In this document: piece after piece, positions 55,109 to 63,962 of the stretch | Layout of the letters: each line of letters starts with the position of its first letter | Position numbering within the stretch: the first letter of the stretch is position 1 | DNA from: Zobellia barbeyronii | Lineage (GTDB): Bacteria; Bacteroidota; Bacteroidia; Flavobacteriales; Flavobacteriaceae | Assembly: GCF_018603515.1 (NCBI RefSeq) | Contig: NZ_JACATN010000001.1 | Coordinates: forward strand, 868,001 to 932,000 | Length of the DNA stretch: 64,000 nt | Reading direction: 5' to 3' | Translations under genes and position numbers: made by a program | The notes under the pieces: model-generated | Told to the model about the DNA's origin: nothing | Databases searched by the model: none | What the model saw: the letters and a program-made list of their open reading frames with translations, nothing else

Positions 55109-55602
55109 TGATTAAATTATTTAAAAGAATACGGTCTTTGATTTTTACGTTTATAGCAAAGAAATCAAGTGGTAACTTTGGCTCTTCAATAAAAGCTAAC
55201 GGCTATACAAGATTGAACAAATATACTCGTGTTGGTAAGAATGTACATTTTAATGGCTTGATTGTATATGGTAAGGGCAATTTTGTTATCGGAGATAATT
55301 TTCATTCTGGTTTTGGTTGTAAAGTGTTAACCTCATATCATAATCATCTTGGTGATGCAATTCCATATGATGAAACCTTGATAGTTAAAGATGTTATTAT
55401 AGAAGATAATGTTTGGTTAGGGATTAATGTGACTGTTTTGGCTGGTGTTACAATTGGCGAGGGTGCTATAATTCAAGCCGGGAGTGTCGTAGTAAGTGAT
55501 ATAAATGAACTAAGTATAGCTGGAGGGCACCCGGCAAAGGTATTTGCCTCTAGGGATAGGAAAAAGTACGATATGTTGAAGAAAGATGGAAAGTTTATTT
55601 AG
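55108..55602 (+). CDS. Hexapeptide-repeat acyltransferase
   Basis: 164 residues, left-handed beta-helix. Repeats run from about 45 to 145, with a catalytic-type His in TSYHNHLGDAI near 90-100 and DNVWLGINVTVLAGVTIGEGAIIQAGSVV at about 110-138. It belongs to the WcaF/NodL/CysE-like O- or N-acetyltransferase group. It starts on the last base of the flippase stop. Likely adds an acetyl group to a sugar of the repeat unit; the acceptor is unknown. Confidence 0.87.
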   Translation: MIKLFKRIRSLIFTFIAKKSSGNFGSSIKANGYTRLNKYTRVGKNVHFNGLIVYGKGNFVIGDNFHSGFGCKVLTSYHNHLGDAIPYDETLIVKDVIIEDNVWLGINVTVLAGVTIGEGAIIQAGSVVVSDINELSIAGGHPAKVFASRDRKKYDMLKKDGKFI

Positions 55603-55683
55603 TTCAATATACAATTGACCAAAAAACATATTTATTAGGAACATGGTTTAACCCTTGAAGGATATTAATTAAAGAAGACTAAA

Positions 55684-56430
55684 TTGAATAATCTAGTATC
55701 AATAATTACTCCGGTACATAATTCCAAGATGTTTTTGGATGATTGTATGAGTTCGGTATTAGCTCAAACACATGAGCGGTGGGAGCATATACTTGTAGAC
55801 GATTGCTCAACTGATGAAAGTTCTAAAATTATAAGGGCTTATGCGGACAAAGATGCTAGAATAAAACTAATTCTTTTGAGCGAAAATAGCGGTGCAGGTG
55901 TCGCTAGAAATACAGCTATTGAAGCTGCAAAGGGTAATTTTATAGCCTTTTTGGATAGTGATGATACGTGGTATCCAGAAAAATTGACCAAGCAACTCTC
56001 TTTTATGCAAAACCAAGGTCATTATTTTACGTTTACCTCTTATGATATTATAAATGAAGAAGGTAGTCCACTTTCAAAAATTATTAAGGCCAAATCCCTA
56101 GTCACTTACAAATCTGCTTTGTATAAAAATCCGATTGGTTGTTTAACTGTAATTTATAGTGTAGACTTTTTTGGAAAACAATATATGCCAGTAATACGAA
56201 AACGTCAAGATTATGCTCTTTGGTTAAAGCTATTGAAAAAGGCAGATGGTTTTGGGTTAAATGAATGTTTGTCTAGTTATCGAATAGGAAATGAATCTAT
56301 ATCTTCGAACAAGTTTAAACTACTAAAATACGAGTGGCAGATTTATAGAGATGTAGAGGGGTTGACTGTATTAGAATCTGTATTTTATACGATTTCGGCA
56401 ATTTTTTTAAAACTGAAAACCTACTTTTGA
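55684..56430 (+). CDS. Glycosyltransferase family 2
   Basis: 248 residues, GT-A fold. It opens VSIITPVHNSKMFLDDCMSSVLAQTHERWEHILVDDCSTD, the GT2 hallmark, with NSGAGVARNTAIEAAKGNFIAFLDSDDTWYPEKL near 67-100 holding the DxD motif (DSDD). The start is TTG at 55684: the in-frame stop at 55666-55668 leaves no ATG before the domain begins. A C-terminal hydrophobic stretch may touch the membrane. It probably adds one sugar of the repeat unit; the linkage cannot be read. Confidence 0.9.
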   Translation: MNNLVSIITPVHNSKMFLDDCMSSVLAQTHERWEHILVDDCSTDESSKIIRAYADKDARIKLILLSENSGAGVARNTAIEAAKGNFIAFLDSDDTWYPEKLTKQLSFMQNQGHYFTFTSYDIINEEGSPLSKIIKAKSLVTYKSALYKNPIGCLTVIYSVDFFGKQYMPVIRKRQDYALWLKLLKKADGFGLNECLSSYRIGNESISSNKFKLLKYEWQIYRDVEGLTVLESVFYTISAIFLKLKTYF

Positions 56431-56449
56431 TAATTCTAAATTATTATAA

Positions 56450-57817
56450 ATGCCTAGGCCTTCTGTATTAAATTCTGTAGAACGCAAGTTTATATTGCTT
56501 GTGGGTGACCTAGTTATTGTGCTGGCTTCGTTAAATGTACTGGTAAACAATGCTATTGACGCCAAGTATATTTTAATGGGTTTAAAAGTGGTTGTTTTTT
56601 CTTTCGGAATAATTAGCTATTTGGTTCTTGCATATATCTTAGAATTTTACAATTTAGAGAAAGTAGCAAAACGTAGATACGTATTCACACAATCGCTTTA
56701 TATAAGTGCCATGTACGTGTTTGTTGTTTTTATATTTTTGGTTATTGTTTATGATGTTAGTTTTTGGAGAATGCCTCTTCTCTATTTTATGATATTGACA
56801 CCAATAGAAATCGGTCTATGGCGATTGTTTTTTCGAAATATATTTAGAATAATACCAGTAACAAAAAATGTGCTTTATATCTATGATGAATATGCTACTA
56901 ATCTAGTTAAAGAAGATACAGATGTTATCAACGGAGAGGAAATGAAAACCTTTTACAAGGTAAAACTTACCTACCCTTTGGAACAGGTAAATTATATCAA
57001 TAAAAAACTCTTTATGTCTGCTGTAGACAAAATTGATGTCTACATTATTAACATGAGAAGTTACGATGACATACCTTCCGAATTAGAAAAGGTATTGCTA
57101 AGAGCCATTTTGTTGGGAAGAGAAGTGGTAACATTTACTTCTTTTTATGAGGATGTATATCAGGCCCTGCCTATTAGATCTCGTAATGATAGTTTTTATG
57201 AAATATTACAGTTAAGAAACCGTAAAATCAGGTACTTAGGAAGAATATTTACTTTTGGAGTCAATTTTATTCTATCATTATTTGCTGGACTAGTATTTAT
57301 ATTATGCATTCCTTTCGTTTGGTTTGGGAATCTATTTTTTAATAGAGGACCATTGTTTTATAGTCAAAAGCGAGTTGGATTACACGGAAATGAGTTCAGC
57401 ATTTATAAATTTAGGTCTATGGTTGTAGATGCAGAAAAAGCTGGAGCAGCCATGGCTACTACTAATGATGCTAGAATTACCCCTTTCGGAAGAATATTGA
57501 GGCTTTTTAGAATAGATGAGTTACCTCAAATTATATCGGTTATTAAAGGTGATATGCAGTTTATTGGTCCAAGACCTGAAAGAAAAGTATTTGTAGATCA
57601 GTTAAACGAAATGATACCTTACTATAGTGCAAGACATCTTATAAAGCCTGGTATAACAGGCTGGGCACAGGTGAAATATAAGTATGGGGAGAATCTCGAA
57701 GATTCAATTAGAAAACTTGAATATGATTTATACTATATAAAAAATAAGTCTATTACTATAGATTTGAGAATCATCTTTAAGACTGTTACCACTGTTCTGT
57801 TCTCTAGAGGGGTGTAG
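56450..57817 (+). CDS. Polyprenyl-phosphate sugar-1-phosphate transferase (initiating transferase)
   Basis: 455 residues. Four N-terminal hydrophobic helices (about 14-115), a Rossmann-like CoA-binding-type middle region, a further hydrophobic helix (about 270-295) and the C-terminal bacterial sugar transferase domain. Signatures are GPLFYSQKRVGLHGNEFSIYKFRSM near 303-327, RITPFGRILRLFRIDELPQI near 344-363, and MQFIGPRPER and KPGITGWAQV. It starts repeat-unit assembly on undecaprenyl phosphate (WbaP/WcaJ class). Last gene of the locus, 19 bases after the GT2 gene. Confidence 0.93.
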   Translation: MPRPSVLNSVERKFILLVGDLVIVLASLNVLVNNAIDAKYILMGLKVVVFSFGIISYLVLAYILEFYNLEKVAKRRYVFTQSLYISAMYVFVVFIFLVIVYDVSFWRMPLLYFMILTPIEIGLWRLFFRNIFRIIPVTKNVLYIYDEYATNLVKEDTDVINGEEMKTFYKVKLTYPLEQVNYINKKLFMSAVDKIDVYIINMRSYDDIPSELEKVLLRAILLGREVVTFTSFYEDVYQALPIRSRNDSFYEILQLRNRKIRYLGRIFTFGVNFILSLFAGLVFILCIPFVWFGNLFFNRGPLFYSQKRVGLHGNEFSIYKFRSMVVDAEKAGAAMATTNDARITPFGRILRLFRIDELPQIISVIKGDMQFIGPRPERKVFVDQLNEMIPYYSARHLIKPGITGWAQVKYKYGENLEDSIRKLEYDLYYIKNKSITIDLRIIFKTVTTVLFSRGV

Positions 57818-57906
57818 GTTTATCATTCAAATTTGTTAATGAGATAATTTCTTTATTATAACTCGTATTTCCACTTCAAAACGTATTTTTGCGCAAACCT
57901 TAGAAC

Positions 57907-59178
57907 ATGAATATTCTTATTTTAGGTGCTGGCGGTCGCGAGCACACTCTTGCTTGGAAGCTTAGTCAAAGTCCAAAACTAAAGAACCTTTACGTAGCAC
58001 CTGGTAATGCAGGTACTTCTAAAACCGCAATTAATATACCGGTTGGTGTAAATGATTTTAAAGGTATAAAGAAGGCAGTTCTAGAGAATGACGTAAATAT
58101 TGTCATAGTTGGTCCAGAAGACCCATTGGTAAATGGTGTTCACGATTTCTTCCTCAACGATTCGGAATTAAAGAATATACCCGTAATAGGACCACAAAAG
58201 GCAGGAGCTGAACTTGAAGGAAGTAAAGAGTTTGCCAAAAAGTTCATGATTAGGCATAACATACCTACCGCAGCTTACGAAAGCTTTACTGTGGAGACAC
58301 TTCAACAAGGATTTGATTTCCTTGAGACATTACAGCCGCCATATGTATTAAAAGCAGACGGACTAGCTGCCGGTAAAGGAGTTGTTATCCTTGAGGATAT
58401 AGCAGAGGCCAAAGAAGAGTTGAAAACCATGTTGGTAGATGCCAAATTTGGTGATGCCAGTACTACTGTGGTTATAGAAGAGTTTTTAGCCGGTATTGAA
58501 TTAAGTGTTTTTGTTTTGACAGATGGTAGTGGTTATAAGGTTTTACCAACTGCAAAAGATTACAAACGTATTGGTGAAGGGGATGCTGGACTTAACACAG
58601 GGGGTATGGGGGCTATTTCACCAGTTCCTTTCGCTGATGATGTTTTAATGGATAAGATACACCAGCGCATTGTTAAACCTACCGTAGAGGGCCTTAAAAA
58701 AGACAATCTACCTTATAAAGGTTTTATATTTATCGGTCTGATTAAGGTTGGCGATGAACCTAAGGTTATTGAATACAATGTACGTTTAGGTGATCCAGAG
58801 ACGGAAGTGGTTATCCCTAGAATAAAAAATGATTTAGTTGAGGTTTTTGAAGCTGTTGCCAACGGAACTTTAGATGATATAAACTTAGAGCTGGACCCAA
58901 GAACGGCATCTACCGTTATGTTAGTTTCGGGAGGTTATCCTGAGGCTTATGAAAAGGGTAAAGAAATTACCGGATATGATTCTGTAGAAGATTCATTGGT
59001 ATTTCATGCTGGCACCCAATTAAAAGAGGGCAAGGTTGTAACTAGTGGTGGAAGGGTAATGGCAGTTACTTCCTTTGGAAATAATTTTAAGGAAGCATTA
59101 GCAACATCTTACAAGAACATAGAGAAAATCAAGTTCCAGGATATGAACTATAGAAAAGATATTGGATTCGATCTATAA
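57907..59178 (+). CDS. purD: Phosphoribosylamine-glycine ligase
   Basis: ATP-grasp enzyme of purine synthesis that joins glycine to phosphoribosylamine. 423 residues, standard. NILILGAGGREHTLAWKL is at 2-19, VGPEDPLVNGV at about 69-79, the ATP-grasp core PPYVLKADGLAAGKGVVI at about 144-161, GEGDAGLNTGGMGAISP at about 219-235 and YNVRLGDPETE at about 289-299. A -7 box TATTTTTG (57884-57891) is 15 bases before the ATG, with no clear upstream TTTG. No PurR-type or riboswitch signal is seen. The end of the gene lies within a 15-bp inverted repeat. Confidence 0.97.
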   Translation: MNILILGAGGREHTLAWKLSQSPKLKNLYVAPGNAGTSKTAINIPVGVNDFKGIKKAVLENDVNIVIVGPEDPLVNGVHDFFLNDSELKNIPVIGPQKAGAELEGSKEFAKKFMIRHNIPTAAYESFTVETLQQGFDFLETLQPPYVLKADGLAAGKGVVILEDIAEAKEELKTMLVDAKFGDASTTVVIEEFLAGIELSVFVLTDGSGYKVLPTAKDYKRIGEGDAGLNTGGMGAISPVPFADDVLMDKIHQRIVKPTVEGLKKDNLPYKGFIFIGLIKVGDEPKVIEYNVRLGDPETEVVIPRIKNDLVEVFEAVANGTLDDINLELDPRTASTVMLVSGGYPEAYEKGKEITGYDSVEDSLVFHAGTQLKEGKVVTSGGRVMAVTSFGNNFKEALATSYKNIEKIKFQDMNYRKDIGFDL

Positions 59179-59199
59179 AAGAAAGAATCCAATATCTTT
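59155..59199. terminator. Inverted repeat across the purD stop codon
   Basis: A perfect 15-bp inverted repeat AAAGATATTGGATTC/GAATCCAATATCTTT (59155-59169 and 59185-59199, 15-base loop). It sits between converging purD and a small membrane-protein gene. The right arm ends in TTT only, so it may be a terminator without a long T-run or an mRNA 3' stabiliser. Confidence 0.6.
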
Positions 59200-59229
59200 A
59201 ATGTAAATTATTAAATAACCTGAAAAGGT

Positions 59230-59451
59230 TTATAGGTAAGAGTGAGAAGAGACAGATTTATCTTCTTCGTCATTGTCACTATATTGTTTAAGTTGTAACA
59301 TCCAATAGATAAAAGCAACAAAACCAATTGCAGCAAAAATCCAGTTTAGAAAATTGGCGCCCCACCAGCTGTGCATATGACGCAACTGATCCAATGGCCA
59401 AAATAAATGGTTTACGAACAAATCTGCTATTCCTTCAAAAAATGATCTCAT
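59230..59451 (-). CDS. Small conserved membrane protein (DUF6341-like)
   Basis: 73 residues with one clear transmembrane helix (about 34-52, FLNWIFAAIGFVAFIYWML) after an amphipathic N-terminus with aromatic residues, and an acidic tail. It resembles a small Flavobacteriia family I remember as DUF6341, sometimes wrongly labelled uracil phosphoribosyltransferase in databases; it is far too short and lacks any such motif. A -7 box TACTTTTG (59479-59472, minus strand) lies 20 bases before the ATG. It is divergent from the next gene. Confidence 0.75.
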   Translation of the reverse strand: MRSFFEGIADLFVNHLFWPLDQLRHMHSWWGANFLNWIFAAIGFVAFIYWMLQLKQYSDNDEEDKSVSSHSYL

Positions 59452-59655
59452 CTTAGCTATATTTACAACTGCAAAAGTATAAAAAGCACGGGAACTTTCT
59501 AATTTTAATTTTGATGATTTAGTTTGTCAACTTTAATATTTTAATAAAATAAGGTTAACGGCTAAAGAATAGAGATTATTGCACTAAAATTGTCACCCCA
59601 TAATAGGGTGAATAAACTATAATACCGACCGGTGAAAATTTAGATAATTTTTCAA

Positions 59656-60594
59656 ATGATATCAATCATTTTTGGCAAGACAAAGCCAATTAACTACATA
59701 ATAATTCTTTCGTTTCTCTTTGTTTTCTATTGGTTCGTGCACTTTTCTATGTTCGATAGAATCTATTCCATGAGTCAAACATTTTGGCAGATGTTTATTT
59801 TGGCGGTTTTATTTTTCAGCATTTTCATTGTAAATTTTATTGTGAAGCGCAATAAAGTAACGGGTGCAAACTCCTTTTCCATACTTTTTTATGGACTGTT
59901 AATGGTTGTGTTTCCAGAAACATTGCTAGATTCTAATGCTATTTTTTGTAGCTTTTTCCTATTGTTGGCCACTAGAAGGCTAATAAGTATTAGGTCATTG
60001 AAAGAGATTAAGTTTAAAATTTTTGATGCAACCATTTGGGTTTTAGTTTCAAGTCTCTTTTATGATTGGGCCTTGTTGTTTCTAATTTTAGTGTTGGCCG
60101 CCATATATTTTTATGAACCAAAGAATATTAGAAACTGGTTGGTGCCACTTGCCGCTGCTTTTACGGTGCTTATGATTACAGAATGTGTTCTTGTTCTGTC
60201 TGGTACACAAGATTTTTTTGCAGAACATTATAAATTTACGGTTTCACTCAATATCACTTACTTCTCGTATTGGGGGCATAGTACCAAACTTGTTTTATTC
60301 GCATTGACCACTTTTGTAGCGGGCCTTTTGGCTTTTCTAAAATTGGGAAAAGCCGGGTTCGGAAGAGTGATTACCATGCGCCTAATAGCTCTTTCTTTTA
60401 TTATAGGTCTAGTTTTAAATGTACTGCTACTATCAGACAATGTGTACCCTATTATGATTACTTTCTTTCCGGCAGTTGTTTTTATGACCAAGTATATTGA
60501 GTCGTTACGGAAAGCCAATATTCGTGAGATTATACTCATGGCTGCAGTAATTATTCCATTTTTGGTATTGATGACTGCCATTGCGATAAAATAA
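59656..60594 (+). CDS. Multi-pass membrane protein (DUF6427-like)
   Basis: 312 residues with about nine hydrophobic helices across the whole length and short loops. The opening ISIIFGKTKPINYIIILSF is like the family I recall as DUF6427, conserved in Flavobacteriia next to DUF4254 and GT9 genes. No catalytic motif is recognised. The promoter of the next gene lies inside its last codons. Function unknown, probably in the inner membrane. Confidence 0.75.
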   Translation: MISIIFGKTKPINYIIILSFLFVFYWFVHFSMFDRIYSMSQTFWQMFILAVLFFSIFIVNFIVKRNKVTGANSFSILFYGLLMVVFPETLLDSNAIFCSFFLLLATRRLISIRSLKEIKFKIFDATIWVLVSSLFYDWALLFLILVLAAIYFYEPKNIRNWLVPLAAAFTVLMITECVLVLSGTQDFFAEHYKFTVSLNITYFSYWGHSTKLVLFALTTFVAGLLAFLKLGKAGFGRVITMRLIALSFIIGLVLNVLLLSDNVYPIMITFFPAVVFMTKYIESLRKANIREIILMAAVIIPFLVLMTAIAIK

Positions 60595-60609
60595 TTATGA
60601 ATAACTTTG
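60581..60609 (+). promoter_or_regulatory. Bacteroidota-type promoter of the DUF4254/GT9 operon
   Basis: TTG (60581-60583), an 18-base spacer, then TAACTTTG (60602-60609), starting inside the 3' end of the DUF6427-like gene. The ATG is 17 bases past the -7 box. Confidence 0.78.
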
Positions 60610-60626
60610 CGCTAAAGCAATAAAAG

Positions 60627-61229
60627 ATGTTCAGCAAGTTCGCCTATACTATTTTTACAGGAAGTATTCAGAAATATCATGTTAAGGATGATGTTTATCA
60701 GTCTTTTACAAACCCCTACCCTAAAGATGATATAGCTCATTTGCTCTATCGTAAAAACTGGATAGACACGGTTCAATGGCATTATGAAGATATTATTCGT
60801 GATCCTGCAATTGTACCTACTGACGCGCTAGTTTTAAAAAGAAAAATTGACGCAAGTAATCAAGACAGAACCGATTTAGTAGAGTTTATCGATGGTTATT
60901 TTTTCGAGAAGTATAAAGACGTTAAGGTTAAGGATGGTGCTACTATAAATACAGAAAGCCCTGCTTGGGCTATAGATAGGCTTTCAATTTTATCATTGAA
61001 AATCTATCATATGCAAGAAGAGGTTGACAGAACGGATGCCTCTGCTGAGCATATTGAAAAATGTACTCAGAAACTGAATGTATTACTTGAACAACTTAAA
61101 GACCTATCTTCTGCAATAGATCAACTGTTAGCAGATATTGAGGCTGGCGATAAGTATATGAAAGTTTACAAACAGATGAAGATGTATAATGATGATGAGA
61201 TGAACCCAGTTCTCCGTGGACAAAAATAA
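60627..61229 (+). CDS. DUF4254 domain-containing protein
   Basis: 200 residues, soluble and mostly helical. It matches DUF4254 (NPYPKDDIAHLLYRKNWIDTVQWHYEDIIRDP near 28-59, then NTESPAWAIDRLSILSLKIYHM near 101-122), a Bacteroidota-rich family of unknown function. The GT9 gene starts 14 bases before its stop; the DUF4254-GT9 pair is a repeated arrangement, so a role with a heptosyltransferase-like enzyme in lipopolysaccharide or glycan assembly is likely (inference from context). Confidence 0.88.
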   Translation: MFSKFAYTIFTGSIQKYHVKDDVYQSFTNPYPKDDIAHLLYRKNWIDTVQWHYEDIIRDPAIVPTDALVLKRKIDASNQDRTDLVEFIDGYFFEKYKDVKVKDGATINTESPAWAIDRLSILSLKIYHMQEEVDRTDASAEHIEKCTQKLNVLLEQLKDLSSAIDQLLADIEAGDKYMKVYKQMKMYNDDEMNPVLRGQK

Positions 61230-62265
61230 ACCACATCACGTATTAGTAATAAGGCTTTCGGCCATGGGCGATGTCGCAATGACTGTACCTGTGCTTATTG
61301 CTTTAACAAAACAATACCCGGAACTGAAAATTACTGTGCTTACGCGTAAATTTTTCAGTCCAATGTTTATTACACTACCAAACGTTGACGTTTATGAAGC
61401 AGATGTAAAAGGAAGGCATAAGGGTGCATTTGGATTGTGGAAGCTATATAGAGAGCTTAGAAAATTAAAAATTGATGCTGTAGCCGATTTGCATAATGTA
61501 CTGCGAAGCAAAGTACTAAAGCGGTATTTTAAGTATGGCAAAATTCCGGTTCAGCAGATTGATAAAGGTAGACCAGAAAAAAAGGCACTAACCAAAAGTA
61601 CTTCTAAAGTTTTTAAACTTTTAAAAACAACTCATCAACGATATATAGATGTATTTCAAGAATTAGGTTTTTCTATCAATTTATCAAAAGACTCGGTATT
61701 ACCTAAAGAAACCCTGTCGGAGGATGCGCTTAAAATAATTGGCTCAGATTCAAAAAAGTGGATTGGTATAGCCCCTTTTGCAGCGTTTGAAGGGAAAACG
61801 TATCCTTTAGAATTAATGGAAGAGGTTATAACATCTCTTAATAATACTGATAAGTATAAAATATTTCTTTTTGGCGGCGGTTCTCTTCAAGAACAGAAGT
61901 TGGAAGTTCTTGATAGTAAGTTTAATAACTGTTTGAGTATGGTTGGTAAACTTTCATTTAGTGATGAACTGGCGCTTATATCAAATTTAGACATCATGTT
62001 GTCTATGGATAGCGGCAACGCGCACTTGGCTGCTATGTACGGTATTCCCGTAATTACAATTTGGGGAGTTACTCACCCGTATGCTGGGTTCTATCCGTTT
62101 GGTCAGGATATGGATAATGCTCTTTGTGCCGATAGGGAAAAATTCCCGCTCATTCCAACATCGGTATATGGTAATAAAATGCCAGAGGGTTACGAAATGG
62201 CAATGCGTACAATTCTACCCGAAACCATTGTAAACAAACTTCAACTCGTTTTAGATAAAGTATAA
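61216..62265 (+). CDS. Glycosyltransferase family 9 (heptosyltransferase-like)
   Basis: 349 residues, GT-B fold. It opens HHVLVIRLSAMGDVAMTVPVLIAL at 7-30, the ADP-heptose transferase hallmark, with WIGIAPFAAFEGKTYPLELM near 181-200 and the donor-site SMDSGNAHLAAMYGIPVITIWGVTHPY near 270-296. The start is GTG at 61216, since the next Met (residue 17) would cut the first strand. It converges with the TetR gene with only 7 bases between stops and no visible terminator. Probably adds a sugar to the lipopolysaccharide core; the acceptor is unknown. Confidence 0.92.
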   Translation: MDKNKPHHVLVIRLSAMGDVAMTVPVLIALTKQYPELKITVLTRKFFSPMFITLPNVDVYEADVKGRHKGAFGLWKLYRELRKLKIDAVADLHNVLRSKVLKRYFKYGKIPVQQIDKGRPEKKALTKSTSKVFKLLKTTHQRYIDVFQELGFSINLSKDSVLPKETLSEDALKIIGSDSKKWIGIAPFAAFEGKTYPLELMEEVITSLNNTDKYKIFLFGGGSLQEQKLEVLDSKFNNCLSMVGKLSFSDELALISNLDIMLSMDSGNAHLAAMYGIPVITIWGVTHPYAGFYPFGQDMDNALCADREKFPLIPTSVYGNKMPEGYEMAMRTILPETIVNKLQLVLDKV

Positions 62266-62272
62266 GTCGGTT

Positions 62273-62890
62273 TTATACTGTTGCCGTCTTAGGCTCTAAA
62301 GATTTGAAATACTGACGCAATTGAGACATAAATCTGTATTTACGTGCACTAGGAGCTGTTTCTACCATTAAGGTTCTAACACCAATATAAGAGCTCATAA
62401 GATAAACGGCAACACCTTCACTATCTACATGTCTATCAATATGGCCATTAAATTTACCACGTTGTACGGCAGATACTAAATTCACTTCCCAAATACGAAG
62501 AATATCGTTCAGGTGCTTCATTATAGTTTCGTTCTTACCGTTAAACTCGTTGATGAAGTTACTCAGCACAAAACCAAAGTCGAATTCATTATGAACCGCA
62601 GTCTCTAAAGCCTCTTCAAAACACTGTGTAATAAGATCTAATGTATTGTCATGACCTTCAATAGGCTCTATAAGCTGACTGTACATTTTTCTCACCAATA
62701 GATTTTCAATAATCTGAACGAAGAAATCCTCTTTTGAATCAAAATGATAATAGAAAGCACCCTTAGATAAAGACAACTCTTTTAAAATATCATCAATACT
62801 CGTGTTATAGTATCCGTTTTTGTAAAAGAACTCTAATCCTGTTACTTGCATTCTTTGCATGGTAGCCATACGTTTTAAGCTCTTGGTCAT
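62273..62890 (-). CDS. TetR/AcrR family transcriptional regulator
   Basis: 205 residues. The N-terminal helix-turn-helix is at about 18-62 (GLEFFYKNGYYNTSIDDILKELSLSKGAFYYHFDSKEDFF), the standard TetR form with YYHF. The C-terminal ligand domain is helical and not assignable to an effector. No target gene is clear from adjacency: it converges with GT9, and 361 bases separate it from the divergent DUF2064 gene. Repeats of GGTC/GACC upstream (62912-63006) may be its own operator. Confidence 0.92.
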   Translation of the reverse strand: MTKSLKRMATMQRMQVTGLEFFYKNGYYNTSIDDILKELSLSKGAFYYHFDSKEDFFVQIIENLLVRKMYSQLIEPIEGHDNTLDLITQCFEEALETAVHNEFDFGFVLSNFINEFNGKNETIMKHLNDILRIWEVNLVSAVQRGKFNGHIDRHVDSEGVAVYLMSSYIGVRTLMVETAPSARKYRFMSQLRQYFKSLEPKTATV

Positions 62891-63251
62891 AATTTTAAAT
62901 TTGGGTTAAACAGACCGTTGGGTCTCATACAAATAACCCCTGCAATGAATGCTATGTTCGAGAAGAGGGGTCATGCGACCAAATTTTTCGATAAAAGGAC
63001 CAAATTGGCTAATATGTGGTCATTCAACGAGTGACGTACAAACCACATAGTCGGTAAATAGTGTCGATTACCGAGCTTAAATAGGTTGTATGTCATTAGA
63101 ACAATCACTTTTTAGCTGCTTTATATCTAATAAACACATCACAGAGATGTAAGAAAATATATACAGGTGCGTGAATTGAATATCACTTCTTTAGTATCTT
63201 GCACCCAAAAGTTGAGTAAGGTTGAAAAACTATTACGACGAAACTTGAGAA
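62891..63251. promoter_or_regulatory. Regulatory region upstream of the TetR gene with GGTC/GACC repeats
   Basis: 361 bases between divergent genes, no open frame supported. It holds an inverted repeat AGACC-GTTG-GGTCT (62912-62925), a second GGTC-ATGC-GACC (62969-62980), and two copies of GACCAAATT starting at 62977 and 62998, exactly 21 bases apart. The first lies 22 bases before the TetR start codon. These may be operator sites; binding is not shown. No TAnnTTTG box is clear for either gene. Confidence 0.5.
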
Positions 63252-63962
63252 ATGGGGCAAACAAGTAAGGATACCGCGATATTAATATTCTCGCTTTCGG
63301 CACAGCTGGAAGCGGAACGAAAGTCGCTTTTTGGCAAACGCAACAAAAAATCCTCTAAAGGGTTTTTTGATATCCTTATCAACCGTACCCACGAAATTGC
63401 CACCTCTACAAAGGCCGATGTTTTTGTAATAGACGAAAGCTTACAGAAAGGAACCTCATTTGGAGAACGGTATGCGAATGCTTTTCAAGAGCTTTTTGAC
63501 CTAGGGTACAACAAAGTGCTATCCATTGGTAATGACACGCCAGACTTAACAGCTAAAGTGCTTAAGCAGGCAGTTGACCGCATACAGAGTAATGATTTGG
63601 TTATAGGCCCTTCAACAGACGGAGGAGTCTATTTGTTGGGGATGCGTAGGGAATTCTTCAACTTGGACCAATTTAAAGCGCTCCCTTGGTTGCAGGCTAA
63701 CTTGTTCAATACTTTAGTAAATGGCGCTTTCTGGAAAAAAGGGAAAGCTCATTACTTTGATGAACTTTCGGATATTGACACAGCTCATGCCTTACATCAA
63801 TTTTTATATAGTTCGGATGATGTTATTCTAGTAGACTTCATCTTGAATCATTTAACGGTCTTTACAAACCGTGCTATTCACTCAAAAACATTCTTCTTTT
63901 CAGATAATTATTCATCTTCTTCTCAATTAAGAGGTCCGCCTGCAATTCTTTTTGCAGCATAG
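63252..63962 (+). CDS. DUF2064 domain-containing protein (GT-A-like)
   Basis: 236 residues. It fits the DUF2064 family (nucleotidyl/glycosyltransferase-A-like fold): GERYANAFQELFDLGYNKVLSIGNDTPDLTAKVL near 72-105 with the acidic GNDTP motif, and IGPSTDGGVYLLGM near 117-130. An early KSLFGKRNKKSSK basic stretch stands where the usual substrate loop lies. Family members are often linked to modified natural products or arsenosugars; the substrate here is unknown. The stop is 38 bases before the window end. Confidence 0.82.
   Translation: MGQTSKDTAILIFSLSAQLEAERKSLFGKRNKKSSKGFFDILINRTHEIATSTKADVFVIDESLQKGTSFGERYANAFQELFDLGYNKVLSIGNDTPDLTAKVLKQAVDRIQSNDLVIGPSTDGGVYLLGMRREFFNLDQFKALPWLQANLFNTLVNGAFWKKGKAHYFDELSDIDTAHALHQFLYSSDDVILVDFILNHLTVFTNRAIHSKTFFFSDNYSSSSQLRGPPAILFAA

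Noticed and set aside
59230-59451. Uracil phosphoribosyltransferase
   Set aside because: Label sometimes attached to this small family; the protein is 73 residues, membrane-bound and lacks a PRPP-binding motif.
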